Position numbers and translations under genes: made by a program. Shown piece by piece: positions 26,500-34,298 of a stretch of 64,000 nucleotides of DNA. Source of the DNA: Nannocystis punicea (lineage in GTDB: Bacteria; Myxococcota_A; Polyangia; Nannocystales; Nannocystaceae); assembly GCF_026965555.1 (NCBI RefSeq), contig NZ_CP114040.1, positions 3,348,001 to 3,412,000 on the forward strand, given 5' to 3'. Within the stretch, counting starts at the first letter, position 1; each line of letters begins with the position of its first letter. The notes under the pieces were generated by a model, which saw only the letters and a list, made by a program, of their open reading frames with translations, was not told where the DNA came from and did no database searches.

Positions 26500-27309
26500 T
26501 CACTCGTAGTCGTAGATCGTCGGCATGGTCTCGGGGAACGCGGCCGGCTCGACGGCGCCGTGGCCGAACAGCGCCGTGAGTCGGGCGCAGCGCTCGGGCT
26601 GGGCGGCGGGATCGCAGCGCTCGTACTCGCCGCGCAGGTCGGTGAACTTGACCGCCTCGAAGTCGGGGAAGCGCAGGGCGTCGGAGACGAAGGCCTGCGG
26701 GTACGCGGGCGCGGGCGCCTCACCGCCGTGGCACACGCCGCAGCCAGTGCCGTCCACGCCGTCGAAGATGCGGGAGAACGGGGCGTCGGGGGCGATCGGC
26801 GCCGCGAGGGGGAACGCGATCTCGGCCTTGATCGACCGCGTGGGTCCGACGAGCTCGCCGAACTCGAGGAGGTCGAAGCCGTGACCGTCGACCGCGACGG
26901 ACATGACGAGCTCGCCCATGAACAGGAACAGCCGCGGGCTGCTCTCGCCCACGGCCGGCTGCAGGCTGATCACGCTCCTGGTCGCGGCGATCGCCAGCGG
27001 CCGCTCGAGCCGCTCGAGGAAGCAGTCGAGGGTGAGCGGCTGCGGCAGCTCGTTGATGAACGCGACGGCCTCGCCGATCGTGCGCGGCGACGCGGCGAGG
27101 CTCGTCGCCTCCGCGCACGCGGTCACCGGCGGCAGCGGCTCGCCGGTGGTGGGTCCGGTCGTGTCGATCGGCTCGCCGGTGGAGGGCTCGGCCTTCGACG
27201 TGCTCGCGTCGGTGGTCGCCGGCCCGGGCGTCGGCGCGCCTGCGTTGCACGCGGCCGCGAGCGCGAGGAGGCCCGCCACGATCACGCGCGGCCACGCCCT
27301 CTCTCGCAT
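26500..27309 (-). CDS. Lipoprotein with a single CxxCH haem motif
   Basis: A 269-residue exported lipoprotein: signal peptide with lipobox C21 (LAAAC), a short Thr/Pro linker with TTGEP-type repeats, then a globular domain. A CGVCH motif (GTGCGVCHGGEAP) lies near residue 192 and would bind haem c covalently. No distal Met ligand is certain. The surrounding sequence (FSRIFDGVDGTGCGVCH) is like single-haem domains found in myxobacterial surface proteins. The function is unknown; electron transfer or haem-based sensing is an inference. The nearby 175 bp to the convergent gene contain only a weak repeat core (ACATGT at 26449). Confidence 0.75.
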   Translation of the reverse strand: MRERAWPRVIVAGLLALAAACNAGAPTPGPATTDASTSKAEPSTGEPIDTTGPTTGEPLPPVTACAEATSLAASPRTIGEAVAFINELPQPLTLDCFLERLERPLAIAATRSVISLQPAVGESSPRLFLFMGELVMSVAVDGHGFDLLEFGELVGPTRSIKAEIAFPLAAPIAPDAPFSRIFDGVDGTGCGVCHGGEAPAPAYPQAFVSDALRFPDFEAVKFTDLRGEYERCDPAAQPERCARLTALFGHGAVEPAAFPETMPTIYDYE

Positions 27310-27582
27310 CCCTGCCTGCCCCGCCACGTCAGCGGTCACCTTACCGCTCGAGCGCCACCGGCTCAATCGTCCGCGACCGGACGCCGCACGGCCCGCGCCC
27401 CCGATCACTGCGGACCCGCCCAGGGCCGGCCGCGGAGCTCCGTCTCACGTGCGCAGAACCCACCTGCGCTCCCGCGAGGACGCGACATCTCTGGCCTGCA
27501 TCTTCGAGCAGGTCGCGTTCCGGCCCGCTGCGACGCGAGTCGAGCTGCGCGTCCGCGCCGGCGGACAGGGGAACTGCAGCGC

Positions 27583-27602
27583 GGATGTCCCAAGGGACAG
27601 CA
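27583..27602. repeat. 14-bp palindromic element
   Basis: GGATGT (27583), spacer CCCAAGGG, ACAGCA (27597). Confidence 0.75.
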
Positions 27603-27619
27603 GGAGCGCCGACCCCTGG

Positions 27620-27639
27620 GGAATGCTCGAAGGACATGT
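27620..27639. repeat. 14-bp palindromic element, imperfect first core
   Basis: GGAATG (27620), spacer CTCGAAGG, ACATGT (27634), directly followed by the A-rich run. Confidence 0.6.
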
Positions 27640-27768
27640 TTTCTAAAAAAAAGAATTGTCACGAGTCTCTGCGGCGAGCTCGTCGAGGGCGCGCACGGAG
27701 CGGTCCGGCCAGATCACCGCGGCCCGTTCTCCAGCGTCAACTCGCTCGGAGCGCGCGCGCGTCCAGGC

Positions 27769-27816
27769 AGCTGGCTCACGGGGCATGCTCGGAGGGACAT
27801 GTCTTCTCTGCCATGT
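27769..27816. repeat. 14-bp phased array, four cores, overlapping a gene end
   Basis: AGCTGG (27769), GCATGC (27783), ACATGT (27797), CCATGT (27811), spacers CTCACGGG, TCGGAGGG, CTTCTCTG. It contains the stop codon and the last codons of the ferredoxin gene. Confidence 0.85.
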
Positions 27817-28117
27817 CCCGAGCCTCCGCGGCGAGCTCGTCGACCAGGCGGCAGGCGCGGGCGAAGTCGACGCGTTTATGAAATTCGATGTCGGGCCAGG
27901 TCGCGGCGATCGGGCCCTTCTTGCACACGTGCAGGCAGCCGACCACTGCGACGCGCACCGGGGCCCCGCTGGCGGCCGCGTAGGCGCGGGTCTGCTCGAC
28001 GAGCTGGCGCGAGACCTCGCGCGGGGCGCACGACTTGCCGACGCAGATGACCAGGGCCGGGGCGTCGTCGACCTCGCGCTTGTGCAGGTGCTTGCGGAGC
28101 TTTCGCTTCTTGCCCAT
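27776..28117 (-). CDS. Thioredoxin-like [2Fe-2S] ferredoxin
   Basis: A 113-residue protein of the (2Fe-2S) ferredoxin family related to NuoE and Shethna-type proteins. Four cysteines sit in the expected pairs: CVGKSCAPRE (residues about 25-30) and VGCLHVCKKGPI (about 60-65). It begins with a very basic tail (MGKKRKLRKHLHKRE). The partner enzyme is not encoded nearby. The last ten or so residues (DMAEKTCPSEHAP) are encoded by a repeat array and are probably not part of the fold, so the original C-terminus may have been extended or replaced. Confidence 0.82.
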   Translation of the reverse strand: MGKKRKLRKHLHKREVDDAPALVICVGKSCAPREVSRQLVEQTRAYAAASGAPVRVAVVGCLHVCKKGPIAATWPDIEFHKRVDFARACRLVDELAAEARDMAEKTCPSEHAP

Positions 28118-28262
28118 GAGTCCGTCCGCGCCGCAGGCGGGCGCGAGAGGAGTCTAGCGCGGCGGGCCGGAGCGGCCGCCGGACCCGGCGAGAGCGCGCG
28201 AACCGGCGGCCTCCGAGCGGCCGGGCCCGCCACGGGGGACACGGCGCAGAGCACGGCGTCGC

Positions 28263-29135
28263 TCACGCGAGGCCGACCAGCTTGTCGGGGTTGCGCATGA
28301 TGTAGATGCCGGTCGCGGCGCCGTGCTCGTCGTAGGCGAACGAGAGGGCGGCGATCGTGCTGCCGTCCTGGGCGCGGACGACCAGGCCGCGCGCGCCGTT
28401 GAGGTCGGAGGCGTCGCGCACGAAGGTGACCCAGAAGCGGCGCAGGGTGTCCTGCAAGAACGCGAGGACGGCCTCCTTGCCGCGCAGGGTCTCGCGCAGG
28501 GCCGGGACCTTGCCGCCGCTGTCGACCCGCAGCTCGACGTCGCTGGCGAGCAGCGCGGCGAGCCGGTCGGTGTGACCGCCGACGAGCGCCGCCTCGAAGG
28601 CGGCGAGCAGCTCTTCCTGCCGCTCGCGCGGGGTGACGTGGCGGACCTTGGCCTGCTCGACGTGGTTGCGGGCGCGCGAGACCAGCTTGCGGCAGTTTGT
28701 CTCGTCCATGCCGAGAGTGCGCGCGGTCTCGGCGTACGAGACGTCGAACACCTCGTGCAGCAGGTAGGCCGCGCGCTCCTTCGGCGTCAGGCGCTCGAGC
28801 ACCAGCAAGAAGGCGGTGGTCAGCGAGGCGGCCAGCGAGACGTCGCCGGCGTCGCCGGTGAGCGTCGGCAGCGGCTCGGGCAGCCAGTTGCCGACGTACT
28901 CGACGCGCGACTTGTGGGCCGAGCGCATCATGTCGACGCAGCGCCGCGTGCACACCGTGGTCAGCCACCCGCCGGGGTTCTCGATGGTGCCCGGGACGGC
29001 GGCCCGCCACTTGAGCCAGGTGTCCTGGACGGCGTCCTCGGCGTCGGCGCGCGAGCCGAGGAGCCGGTAGGCGAGGCCCAGCAGCATCGGCCGGGCCTGC
29101 GAGAACACCTGGTCGTCGTCGTCGAGGTGCGTCAT
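28263..29135 (-). CDS. ECF41-type RNA polymerase sigma factor (SigJ-like)
   Basis: A 290-residue sigma factor. Region sigma2 (ARPMLLGLAYRLLGSRADAEDAVQDTWLKW) and sigma4 (LTPKERAAYLLHEVFDVSYAETARTLGM) are followed by a SnoaL-like C-terminal domain of about 110 residues that ends in NPDKLVGL. The NPDKL motif is the hallmark of ECF41, where the fused domain takes the place of an anti-sigma factor. The gene lies 1 bp after a CMD-domain protein gene in the same operon, the standard ECF41 arrangement. Autoregulation through the promoter at 29593-29619 is expected. Confidence 0.95.
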   Translation of the reverse strand: MTHLDDDDQVFSQARPMLLGLAYRLLGSRADAEDAVQDTWLKWRAAVPGTIENPGGWLTTVCTRRCVDMMRSAHKSRVEYVGNWLPEPLPTLTGDAGDVSLAASLTTAFLLVLERLTPKERAAYLLHEVFDVSYAETARTLGMDETNCRKLVSRARNHVEQAKVRHVTPRERQEELLAAFEAALVGGHTDRLAALLASDVELRVDSGGKVPALRETLRGKEAVLAFLQDTLRRFWVTFVRDASDLNGARGLVVRAQDGSTIAALSFAYDEHGAATGIYIMRNPDKLVGLA

Positions 29136-29136
29136 G

Positions 29137-29568
29137 TCAGTGGGTCGAGACCTGGAGGCGGTTCCAGAAGTTGATCATGCCGATGGTCGCAGTCAGCGCG
29201 GCGATCTGCTCGTCGCTGAAGTGCTGGCGCAGGCGGGCCCGCAGCGGCCCGTAGTCGGCCTTGCGGTCGAGGACGGTGAGCGCCTCGGCCCACGCCAGCG
29301 CGGCCTTCTCGCGCTCGGTGAAGTCGCTGACGTGATCCCAGACGATCAGGCGGTCGAGCCGGTCCTGGGTCTCGCCGTGCTCGCGGGCCTCGCGGAGGTG
29401 CATCTTGAGGCAGTTGACGCAGTTGTTGATCTGCGAGGCGCGGGTGATCACGAGGTGGTGGATGGTACGATCGAGGCCGTGGGTGTCGAGCACGCGGTGC
29501 AGCTCGACCGCCGCCTTGATGACGTCGGAGAGCTGCTGGTCGAGACGGACGGGATGGCTGTCGCTCAT
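29137..29568 (-). CDS. Carboxymuconolactone decarboxylase (AhpD-like) family protein
   Basis: A 143-residue all-helical CMD protein with the AhpD redox motif CVNCLKMH (CxxCxxxH) near residue 52. In AhpD this pair reduces peroxiredoxin; in ECF41 operons the protein is the usual regulated product and is presumed to handle oxidants or quinones. The ATG is preceded by AAGGAAG. It is the first gene of the two-gene sigma operon. Confidence 0.92.
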   Translation of the reverse strand: MSDSHPVRLDQQLSDVIKAAVELHRVLDTHGLDRTIHHLVITRASQINNCVNCLKMHLREAREHGETQDRLDRLIVWDHVSDFTEREKAALAWAEALTVLDRKADYGPLRARLRQHFSDEQIAALTATIGMINFWNRLQVSTH

Positions 29569-29592
29569 GGTGTTCGCTTCCTTCGTAGGCTT

Positions 29593-29619
29593 GTCGAGCG
29601 AGCTCCCCCGGTCGTGACA
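29593..29619 (-). promoter_or_regulatory. ECF41-type promoter
   Basis: On the minus strand TGTCACG (29613-29619) is separated by exactly 16 nt from CGAC (29593-29596). The published ECF41 promoter is TGTCACA-N16-CGTC, so each box has one difference. It sits 25-50 nt upstream of the CMD gene start. Confidence 0.85.
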
Positions 29620-29687
29620 CGCGGCGAGAATTATTTTCTGCGGCGCGAGGTCGCGCATCGCGCGTGATGCGCGGGCGGAGGACCTCG

Positions 29688-29774
29688 TGGTGTCCCATGC
29701 GACATGTCTCGAAAGACACATGAATGGACTGTCCATCTAAACATGTTCTAATAGACATGTCCTTAAGAATATGC
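29688..29774. repeat. Compound 14-bp repeat array in two registers
   Basis: First group TGGTGT (29688), ACATGT (29702), ACACAT (29716); second group ACATGT (29741), ACATGT (29755), ATATGC (29769). Between them ATGGAC-T-GTCCAT (29724-29736) is a small perfect dyad. Unusually AT-rich spacers (TCTAATAG, CCTTAAGA). Lies between divergent genes, unlike most elements. Confidence 0.8.
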
Positions 29775-29843
29775 AACCAGTGTAAGCGGGCTTACGCGAT
29801 GATCATGCAGCGAGCGGGCTTTTGCGCGCGCTCCGCCGCGTGC

Positions 29844-29849
29844 TAGGTT
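29844..29849 (+). promoter_or_regulatory. -10-like box of a probable leaderless transcript
   Basis: TAGGTT ends 6 nt before the ATG at 29856; no Shine-Dalgarno sequence follows. Confidence 0.5.
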
Positions 29850-29855
29850 GCCGGC

Positions 29856-30527
29856 ATGGGCCTGACCTTCCCCAACGAATCGACGGAGTACAGGGCGGCG
29901 CGCGAGCGGCTGCTGGCGCGGGAGATCGAGCTGCGGCGGCTCGTCGAGGCCGTGGCGCGCGAGCGGCGGGCGCTGCCGCCGGGCGGCCAGGTGCCCGAGG
30001 ACTACGTGTTCGAGGCGGGGGTCGACGGGGCGGCGACGAAGCTGCGGCTGTCGCAGCTGTTCGCGCCCGGCCAGGACACCCTGGCGATCTACAGCTACAT
30101 GTTCGGGCCGGAGCGCGAGCGGCCGTGCAGCATGTGCACGCCGCTGCTCGACGGGCTCGACGCGGCCGAGCCCAACATCCGCCAGCGGCTGGCGCTGGTG
30201 GTGGTGGCCGAGTCGCCGGCGGCGCGGCTGGCGGCGTTCGCAAAGGAGCGCGGCTGGCGGCACCTCCGCCTGCTGTCGACGGCCGGCAACCACTACAACC
30301 GCGACTACCACGGCAAGGGCAGCGAGGGCGGCGACACGACGATGCTCAACGTGTTCCGCCGCGAGGGCGGCGAGGTCCGCCACTTCTGGGGCACCGAGAT
30401 GGCCCACACCGACGGCGACCCGGGGCAGGACCACCGCGGGCTCGACTGCCTCAGCCCGATCTTCGCGATGTTCGACCTCACCCCCGAGGGCCGCGGCGAT
30501 TTTTATACGAAGCTGTCGTACCGCTGA
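29856..30527 (+). CDS. DUF899 thioredoxin-like protein
   Basis: A 223-residue cytosolic protein of the DUF899 family (PF05988), thioredoxin-fold proteins of unknown reaction often found near ECF sigma factors. Typical parts are the N-terminal YRAARERLLAREIELRRL helix, LPPGGQVPEDYVFEG-like sequence, LFAPGQDTLAIYSYMFGPE, the short Cys pair CSMC, and the end STAGNHYNRDYHG, HFWGTEMAH. The CSMC pair occupies the thioredoxin redox position. Start is fixed by family alignment and the promoter box. Confidence 0.9.
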   Translation: MGLTFPNESTEYRAARERLLAREIELRRLVEAVARERRALPPGGQVPEDYVFEAGVDGAATKLRLSQLFAPGQDTLAIYSYMFGPERERPCSMCTPLLDGLDAAEPNIRQRLALVVVAESPAARLAAFAKERGWRHLRLLSTAGNHYNRDYHGKGSEGGDTTMLNVFRREGGEVRHFWGTEMAHTDGDPGQDHRGLDCLSPIFAMFDLTPEGRGDFYTKLSYR

Positions 30528-30602
30528 GCGACCAGCGCCGCGCGGCCGAGCGCACGCCGTGGACCCAGGCGCGCCGGCTTGCCGCGGCCGCGCGCGCGCT
30601 GA

Positions 30603-30608
30603 TATGGT
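30603..30608 (+). promoter_or_regulatory. -10-like box of a probable leaderless transcript
   Basis: TATGGT ends 6 nt before the GTG at 30615. Confidence 0.45.
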
Positions 30609-30614
30609 CGCTGC

Positions 30615-31745
30615 GTGCCGCCTGGCCGCGCGACGTGGATGATCGGCCCCGCGTGGGACCTGGCGGCGCTGGCGTTCGGCTGGCTGCCGTTCTACCTGTG
30701 GCTGGTCCTCGGCCTCGGCCTCGGGGCGGAGGCGTTCGGCGGCGCACCGCTGGCGAAGGGCGCGCTCGAGGAGGCGACTGCGCTGGCGGTCCTGGCGGCG
30801 CTGGCGATCAGCTACGTGCATCGCCACTACACCTTCGTGGTCGTGTACGGCGACCGCGAGGTGTTCTCGCAGCGGGCCCGCGCCTACTGGCTGGCGCCGA
30901 CGCTGATCGTGGCGATCGTGGCCCTGGCGAAGGCGACGTCGGCGCTGGCCCCGGCGACGGTGGCGGGGATCAAGCTGTCGCCGTGGCAGATCGCGCTGTT
31001 CGTGACCGGGGCGTGGAACATCTGGCACACGCTGCAGCAGCGCTACGGGATGCTGCGGATCTACGCCGGCAAGCTCGGCGGGGGCACCGAGCGGCCCGAG
31101 CAGGCGCGGCGCGATCGGGCGCTGATCTGGCTGGCGACCGCGAGCGTGGCGGTCGCCCTGCCGCTGCTGCGGCCGCAGCTCTTGGCTGGCCACGTGAATG
31201 CGCGCAAGGTCGGGCGCGTGCTGGCGCCGCTGGCCGAGGCGTGGTGGGCGTGGGCGCTGCTGTTCGCGGTGACCGGCGCGTTCGCGTGGGTGCTGCTGCG
31301 CTGGCTGCGACACGAGCTGCGCGCCCCGGCGACGCCCGGGCAACGTGCGCCGCGGCTGGCGATGATGGGCTCGACCCTGCTGCTGTTCGCGGTGTTCCTG
31401 GTCCACGGGCCGGTGGTCGGCTACCTGTGCTTCGGGACAGCTCACGCGGTCGAGTACATGGCGTTCGTCCACCACTACGGGACGAAGAAGTACGCCCGCG
31501 GCGAGCGCCGCGGGGCCGCTGCGGCCGTCCTCGGCGACGCCCGCGTGGCCGTCCCCGCGCTCGCCGGCGGGCTCCTGCTGGTGTTCTGGCTGATCCACGA
31601 GCAGCGCCGCACCGACGTCTACCTGGTCTACTACACGGCGACGTCGTGGCTGCACTTCTTGTACGACGGGTGGATCTGGAAGGTCCGCCGGCCCGAGCTG
31701 GCGCGCACGCTCGAGCTCGGGGCGCGGCCGTCGGCCAGCGCTTGA
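30615..31745 (+). CDS. Polytopic membrane protein of unknown function
   Basis: A 376-residue integral membrane protein with about eight to nine hydrophobic segments (for example around residues 10-35, 50-70, 90-115, 165-190, 210-230, 250-275 and 310-345). Conserved-looking histidine motifs lie at helix ends: SYVHRHYTFVVVYGD, NIWHTLQQRYGML, FVHHYGTKKY and TSWLHFLYDGWIWKVR. Clustered His in a membrane protein can bind metal, as in desaturase or carotenoid-cleaving folds, but no family can be named. GTG start; a -10-like TATGGT ends 6 nt upstream. A repeat element overlaps the codons for LCFGTAH. Confidence 0.75.
   Translation: MPPGRATWMIGPAWDLAALAFGWLPFYLWLVLGLGLGAEAFGGAPLAKGALEEATALAVLAALAISYVHRHYTFVVVYGDREVFSQRARAYWLAPTLIVAIVALAKATSALAPATVAGIKLSPWQIALFVTGAWNIWHTLQQRYGMLRIYAGKLGGGTERPEQARRDRALIWLATASVAVALPLLRPQLLAGHVNARKVGRVLAPLAEAWWAWALLFAVTGAFAWVLLRWLRHELRAPATPGQRAPRLAMMGSTLLLFAVFLVHGPVVGYLCFGTAHAVEYMAFVHHYGTKKYARGERRGAAAAVLGDARVAVPALAGGLLLVFWLIHEQRRTDVYLVYYTATSWLHFLYDGWIWKVRRPELARTLELGARPSASA
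31423..31442. repeat. 14-bp palindromic element inside the membrane protein gene
   Basis: ACCTGT (31423), spacer GCTTCGGG, ACAGCT (31437). Confidence 0.6.
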
Positions 31746-31747
31746 GG

Positions 31748-31767
31748 ACATGTCTGGAGAGACAGGT
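31748..31767. repeat. 14-bp palindromic element
   Basis: ACATGT (31748), spacer CTGGAGAG, ACAGGT (31762), 3 bp after a stop codon. Confidence 0.85.
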
Positions 31768-31794
31768 CGTTCGAGGACGCGAGCGCGCGTCGGG

Positions 31795-31814
31795 GCATGG
31801 CTGAAGGGACAGGT
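31795..31814. repeat. 14-bp palindromic element
   Basis: GCATGG (31795), spacer CTGAAGGG, ACAGGT (31809), between convergent genes. Confidence 0.75.
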
Positions 31815-31856
31815 CGCTCGGCTCCGCGGTGCTCGCGGACGCGGCCGAAGAGACTC

Positions 31857-31899
31857 CAATTAAAATAAAAAGGCGCCGGCGGGCGGGGCCCGTCGGCGC
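31857..31899 (-). terminator. Intrinsic terminator of the mscS-like gene
   Basis: Arms 31873-31884 and 31888-31899 (12 bp, one mismatch, 3-nt loop) are followed on the minus strand by a T-rich tail (complement of 31857-31872). It is the only canonical hairpin-plus-T-tract terminator I found in the window. Confidence 0.85.
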
Positions 31900-31923
31900 T
31901 GCGGTCCCGGCCGTGGCGCGGGC

Positions 31924-32739
31924 TCAGGTGCGGTGTTCGACGTGGTGCGGGGCCGGGACGGGCAGGCCGCCGGTGACCTCGCCGATGACCCGCTGGGTGT
32001 CGTCCACCACCTGGCCGAAGTTGAGGTTGTTGCAGAACGGCCGGACGTAGAGGAGGGTGCCGGCGGCGTTGTATTCGAAGATGCCGACCTGCGGGCCCGG
32101 GGTCTGGACGACGTTGGGGATCTGGGGCAGCCGCGCGGCCAGGGCGGCGATGACCTGGTGGGGGTCGACGCCGTGGGCCAGCTGCGCCCGCAGGTCGACG
32201 CGACGCGACGGGTTGGCCGAGTAGTTGATGATGTTGTCGGAGAACAGCTTGTTGTTGCCGATGAAGACGCGGACGTTGTCGCCGGTGTCGATGGTGGTGG
32301 CAAACAGGCCGATCTCGCGGACGTCGCCGGTCACGCCGCCGCCGGTGATGGCGTCGCCGACCCGGAACGGGCGCAGGACGACGAGGAAGATGCCGGCGGC
32401 GAAGTTGGCCAGGAGGCCCGACCACGCCATGCCGATGGCGACGCCGGCGGCCGCGAGCACGGCGGCGAAGGAGGTCGACTCGACGCCGAAGATGCCGAGG
32501 ATCGCGACCAGCAGGACGATCTTCAGCAGGACGCTGAGGGCGGAGTTGACGTAGTGGCTGAACGTCGGATCGATGCCGCGGGCGGTCATGGCGCCGCGCA
32601 CGATCCGGCCCGCGCCGGAGATCAAGATCCCGCCGACGATCCAGAGGACGATCGCGCCGACCGCCTTCCACGCGAACGGGATCACGTACTGCTGGACGAT
32701 GGCCGAGACGTCGGGGAGTAAGTCTGCTGCGACGAGCAT
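31924..32739 (-). CDS. Small-conductance mechanosensitive channel (MscS family)
   Basis: A 271-residue MscS-type channel that releases osmolytes on hypo-osmotic shock. Three N-terminal transmembrane helices include the pore-lining TM3 with alternating Ala/Gly (SFAAVLAAAGVAIGMAWSGLLANFAAG). The beta domain follows (FRVGDAI, GDVREIGLFATTIDTGDN, FIGNNKLFSDNIINYS) and then the C-terminal alpha-beta part. Length and motif order match E. coli MscS (286). AGGAG lies before the ATG. Monocistronic with its own terminator. Confidence 0.95.
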   Translation of the reverse strand: MLVAADLLPDVSAIVQQYVIPFAWKAVGAIVLWIVGGILISGAGRIVRGAMTARGIDPTFSHYVNSALSVLLKIVLLVAILGIFGVESTSFAAVLAAAGVAIGMAWSGLLANFAAGIFLVVLRPFRVGDAITGGGVTGDVREIGLFATTIDTGDNVRVFIGNNKLFSDNIINYSANPSRRVDLRAQLAHGVDPHQVIAALAARLPQIPNVVQTPGPQVGIFEYNAAGTLLYVRPFCNNLNFGQVVDDTQRVIGEVTGGLPVPAPHHVEHRT

Positions 32740-33017
32740 GGGTCTCCTGAGTGCGAGGGGGTAAAGTCCGTGCCAAGGGTCGTCGGTTCGCCGCTCGGGC
32801 GCAATCACGGGCGAATGCCCGCTGCACGGCGGAGAAATGCGATGGGCGCCCGGGCGGGCGCCCACGGGCGGCCGAATTCGCCGTGCATGAAGCCGGAGCG
32901 GGCGATGGACGCCGGTCAGCGGCGGGCGCCTACGCGGACGGTCCCGCTTCACTGCGTTCTGCGGCGAGATCGCGGACCGACGCGGCGCCGCCCCACTCGC
33001 GCGAGCTGGCCCGAAGT

Positions 33018-34250
33018 TCAGATCCCGAGCGCGCGCGCCAGCCCGACCAGCGCCGGCACGCACACGGCCAGGACCACGAGGGTCGAGACCAGGCCGAAGC
33101 GCAGGTACTCGAAGAAGCCGAGCTCGTGGGCGCCGGCGGCCTTCTCGGCGACGATGATGTTGGCGACCGAGCCGATCAGGGTGAGGTTGCCGGCGACCGT
33201 GGTGACGAAGCCGAGCAACACCCAGGCGAAGGTCGAGCCGTCGACGGCCACGTGCGGCGCGGCCAGCAGGACCATCGGCACGTTGGAGACGAGGTTGGAG
33301 CCGAGCAGGTAGAGGAACGACAGCGCCGAGACGCCGGCGAGGTTGTCGTGGCCGAGCCGGGGCCCGAGCGTGACCCAGGCGGCGTCGACGAGGCCGGTGG
33401 TCTCGAGCCCGGCGACGACCACGAACAGCCCGGCGAAGAACACCAGCAAGGTCCAGTCGACGCGGGCGAAGATCGCCTGCGGGTCCTCGCGCTCGCTGAG
33501 GATCAGGGCGACGACGCCGCCGAGCGCGGCGTAGCCGAGGTGAGCGCCGGCGAAGAAGGCGACGAGGACGCCGACGACGACGACGACCAGGCGCCGGAGG
33601 CGGCCGCGATCGAAGCTGCTCGAAGGGACAGGTGCGAGCGGGCCGCTGCCGAGGTCGCGGCGGTAGTAGAGCAGGAGCAGGCCGATGTTGATGACGAGCG
33701 CCAGGGCGGCCACCGGCGCGGCCAGGGCCGAGAAGGTGGCGAAGGACAGGCCGCTGAGCCCGCCGACGATCATGTTCTGCGGGTTGCCGACGAGGGTGGC
33801 GGCGCTGCCGAGGTTGGCGCTGGTGGCGGTGGCGATGAGATAGGGGCCGAGGGGCAACCTGGCCTTTTGGCAAGCCACGACGACGAGCGGGGTCAAGAAC
33901 ACGCACACCGCGTCGTTGACGAACAGGGCGCTCATGGCCCCGGCGAGCGCGGCGACGGCGACGAGCAGGCCGACGGGGGTGCGCGCGCGGGCGATCGCGC
34001 GGGCGGCCGCCCACTCGAAGAAGCCGGCCCGCTCGACGTAGGCGACCAGCGCCATCATCGCGAACAGCAGGAGGATGGTGTCGCCGTCGATCGCGGCGTA
34101 GCTGTCGGCCGGCCGCAACGCGCCGACCGCCACCATGAGGAAGGCGCCCAGCAGCGCGCCCGCGGGCCGACCGATCGGGAGCACGCGCAGGCGCCGGGCC
34201 GCGATCAGGACGTAGGTGAGGGCGAAGACGGCGACGACGACCGCGGTCAA
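33018..34250 (-). CDS. ArsB/CitM-type (ion transporter superfamily) permease
   Basis: A 410-residue integral membrane protein with about eleven helices and the internal repeat of the IT superfamily: AALFVNDAVCVFLTP and SNLVSNVPMVLL are the two re-entrant helix motifs, and TATSANLGSAATLVGNPQN and TTVAGNLTLIGSVANIIV the two following conserved segments. Relatives transport arsenite, citrate, Na+/H+ or sulfate; the substrate here is unknown. The TTG at 34250 is the only start that keeps the first helix. Two repeat elements lie within, one (33614) in the cytoplasmic loop and one (33857) next to a conserved motif. Confidence 0.88.
   Translation of the reverse strand: MTAVVVAVFALTYVLIAARRLRVLPIGRPAGALLGAFLMVAVGALRPADSYAAIDGDTILLLFAMMALVAYVERAGFFEWAAARAIARARTPVGLLVAVAALAGAMSALFVNDAVCVFLTPLVVVACQKARLPLGPYLIATATSANLGSAATLVGNPQNMIVGGLSGLSFATFSALAAPVAALALVINIGLLLLYYRRDLGSGPLAPVPSSSFDRGRLRRLVVVVVGVLVAFFAGAHLGYAALGGVVALILSEREDPQAIFARVDWTLLVFFAGLFVVVAGLETTGLVDAAWVTLGPRLGHDNLAGVSALSFLYLLGSNLVSNVPMVLLAAPHVAVDGSTFAWVLLGFVTTVAGNLTLIGSVANIIVAEKAAGAHELGFFEYLRFGLVSTLVVLAVCVPALVGLARALGI
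33614..33633. repeat. 14-bp palindromic element inside the transporter gene
   Basis: AGCTGC (33614), spacer TCGAAGGG, ACAGGT (33628), encoding part of the loop PVPSSSFDRG. Confidence 0.7.
33857..33876. repeat. Degenerate 14-bp element inside the transporter gene
   Basis: ACCTGG (33857), spacer CCTTTTGG, CAAGCC (33871). Codons gct, caa, agg and ttg are rare here. Confidence 0.45.
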
Positions 34251-34298
34251 GCGCGGGCGAGGGTCGCACGGGCGCGGGCGGTCGTCGAGCGGGCGGCC

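Larger units (their letters stand above)
27310..27775. other. 466-bp intergenic region, repeat elements and an A tract
   Basis: No coding frame here has credible composition. Elements lie at 27583 and 27620 and the array at 27769 enters from the right. A run of eight A residues (27645-27652, flanked TTCT and GAA) is exceptional for this DNA. Confidence 0.55.

Noticed and set aside
27640..27660. A-tract after the element at 27620 as a terminator
   Set aside because: No stable GC stem precedes the tract on the side expected for the ferredoxin gene.
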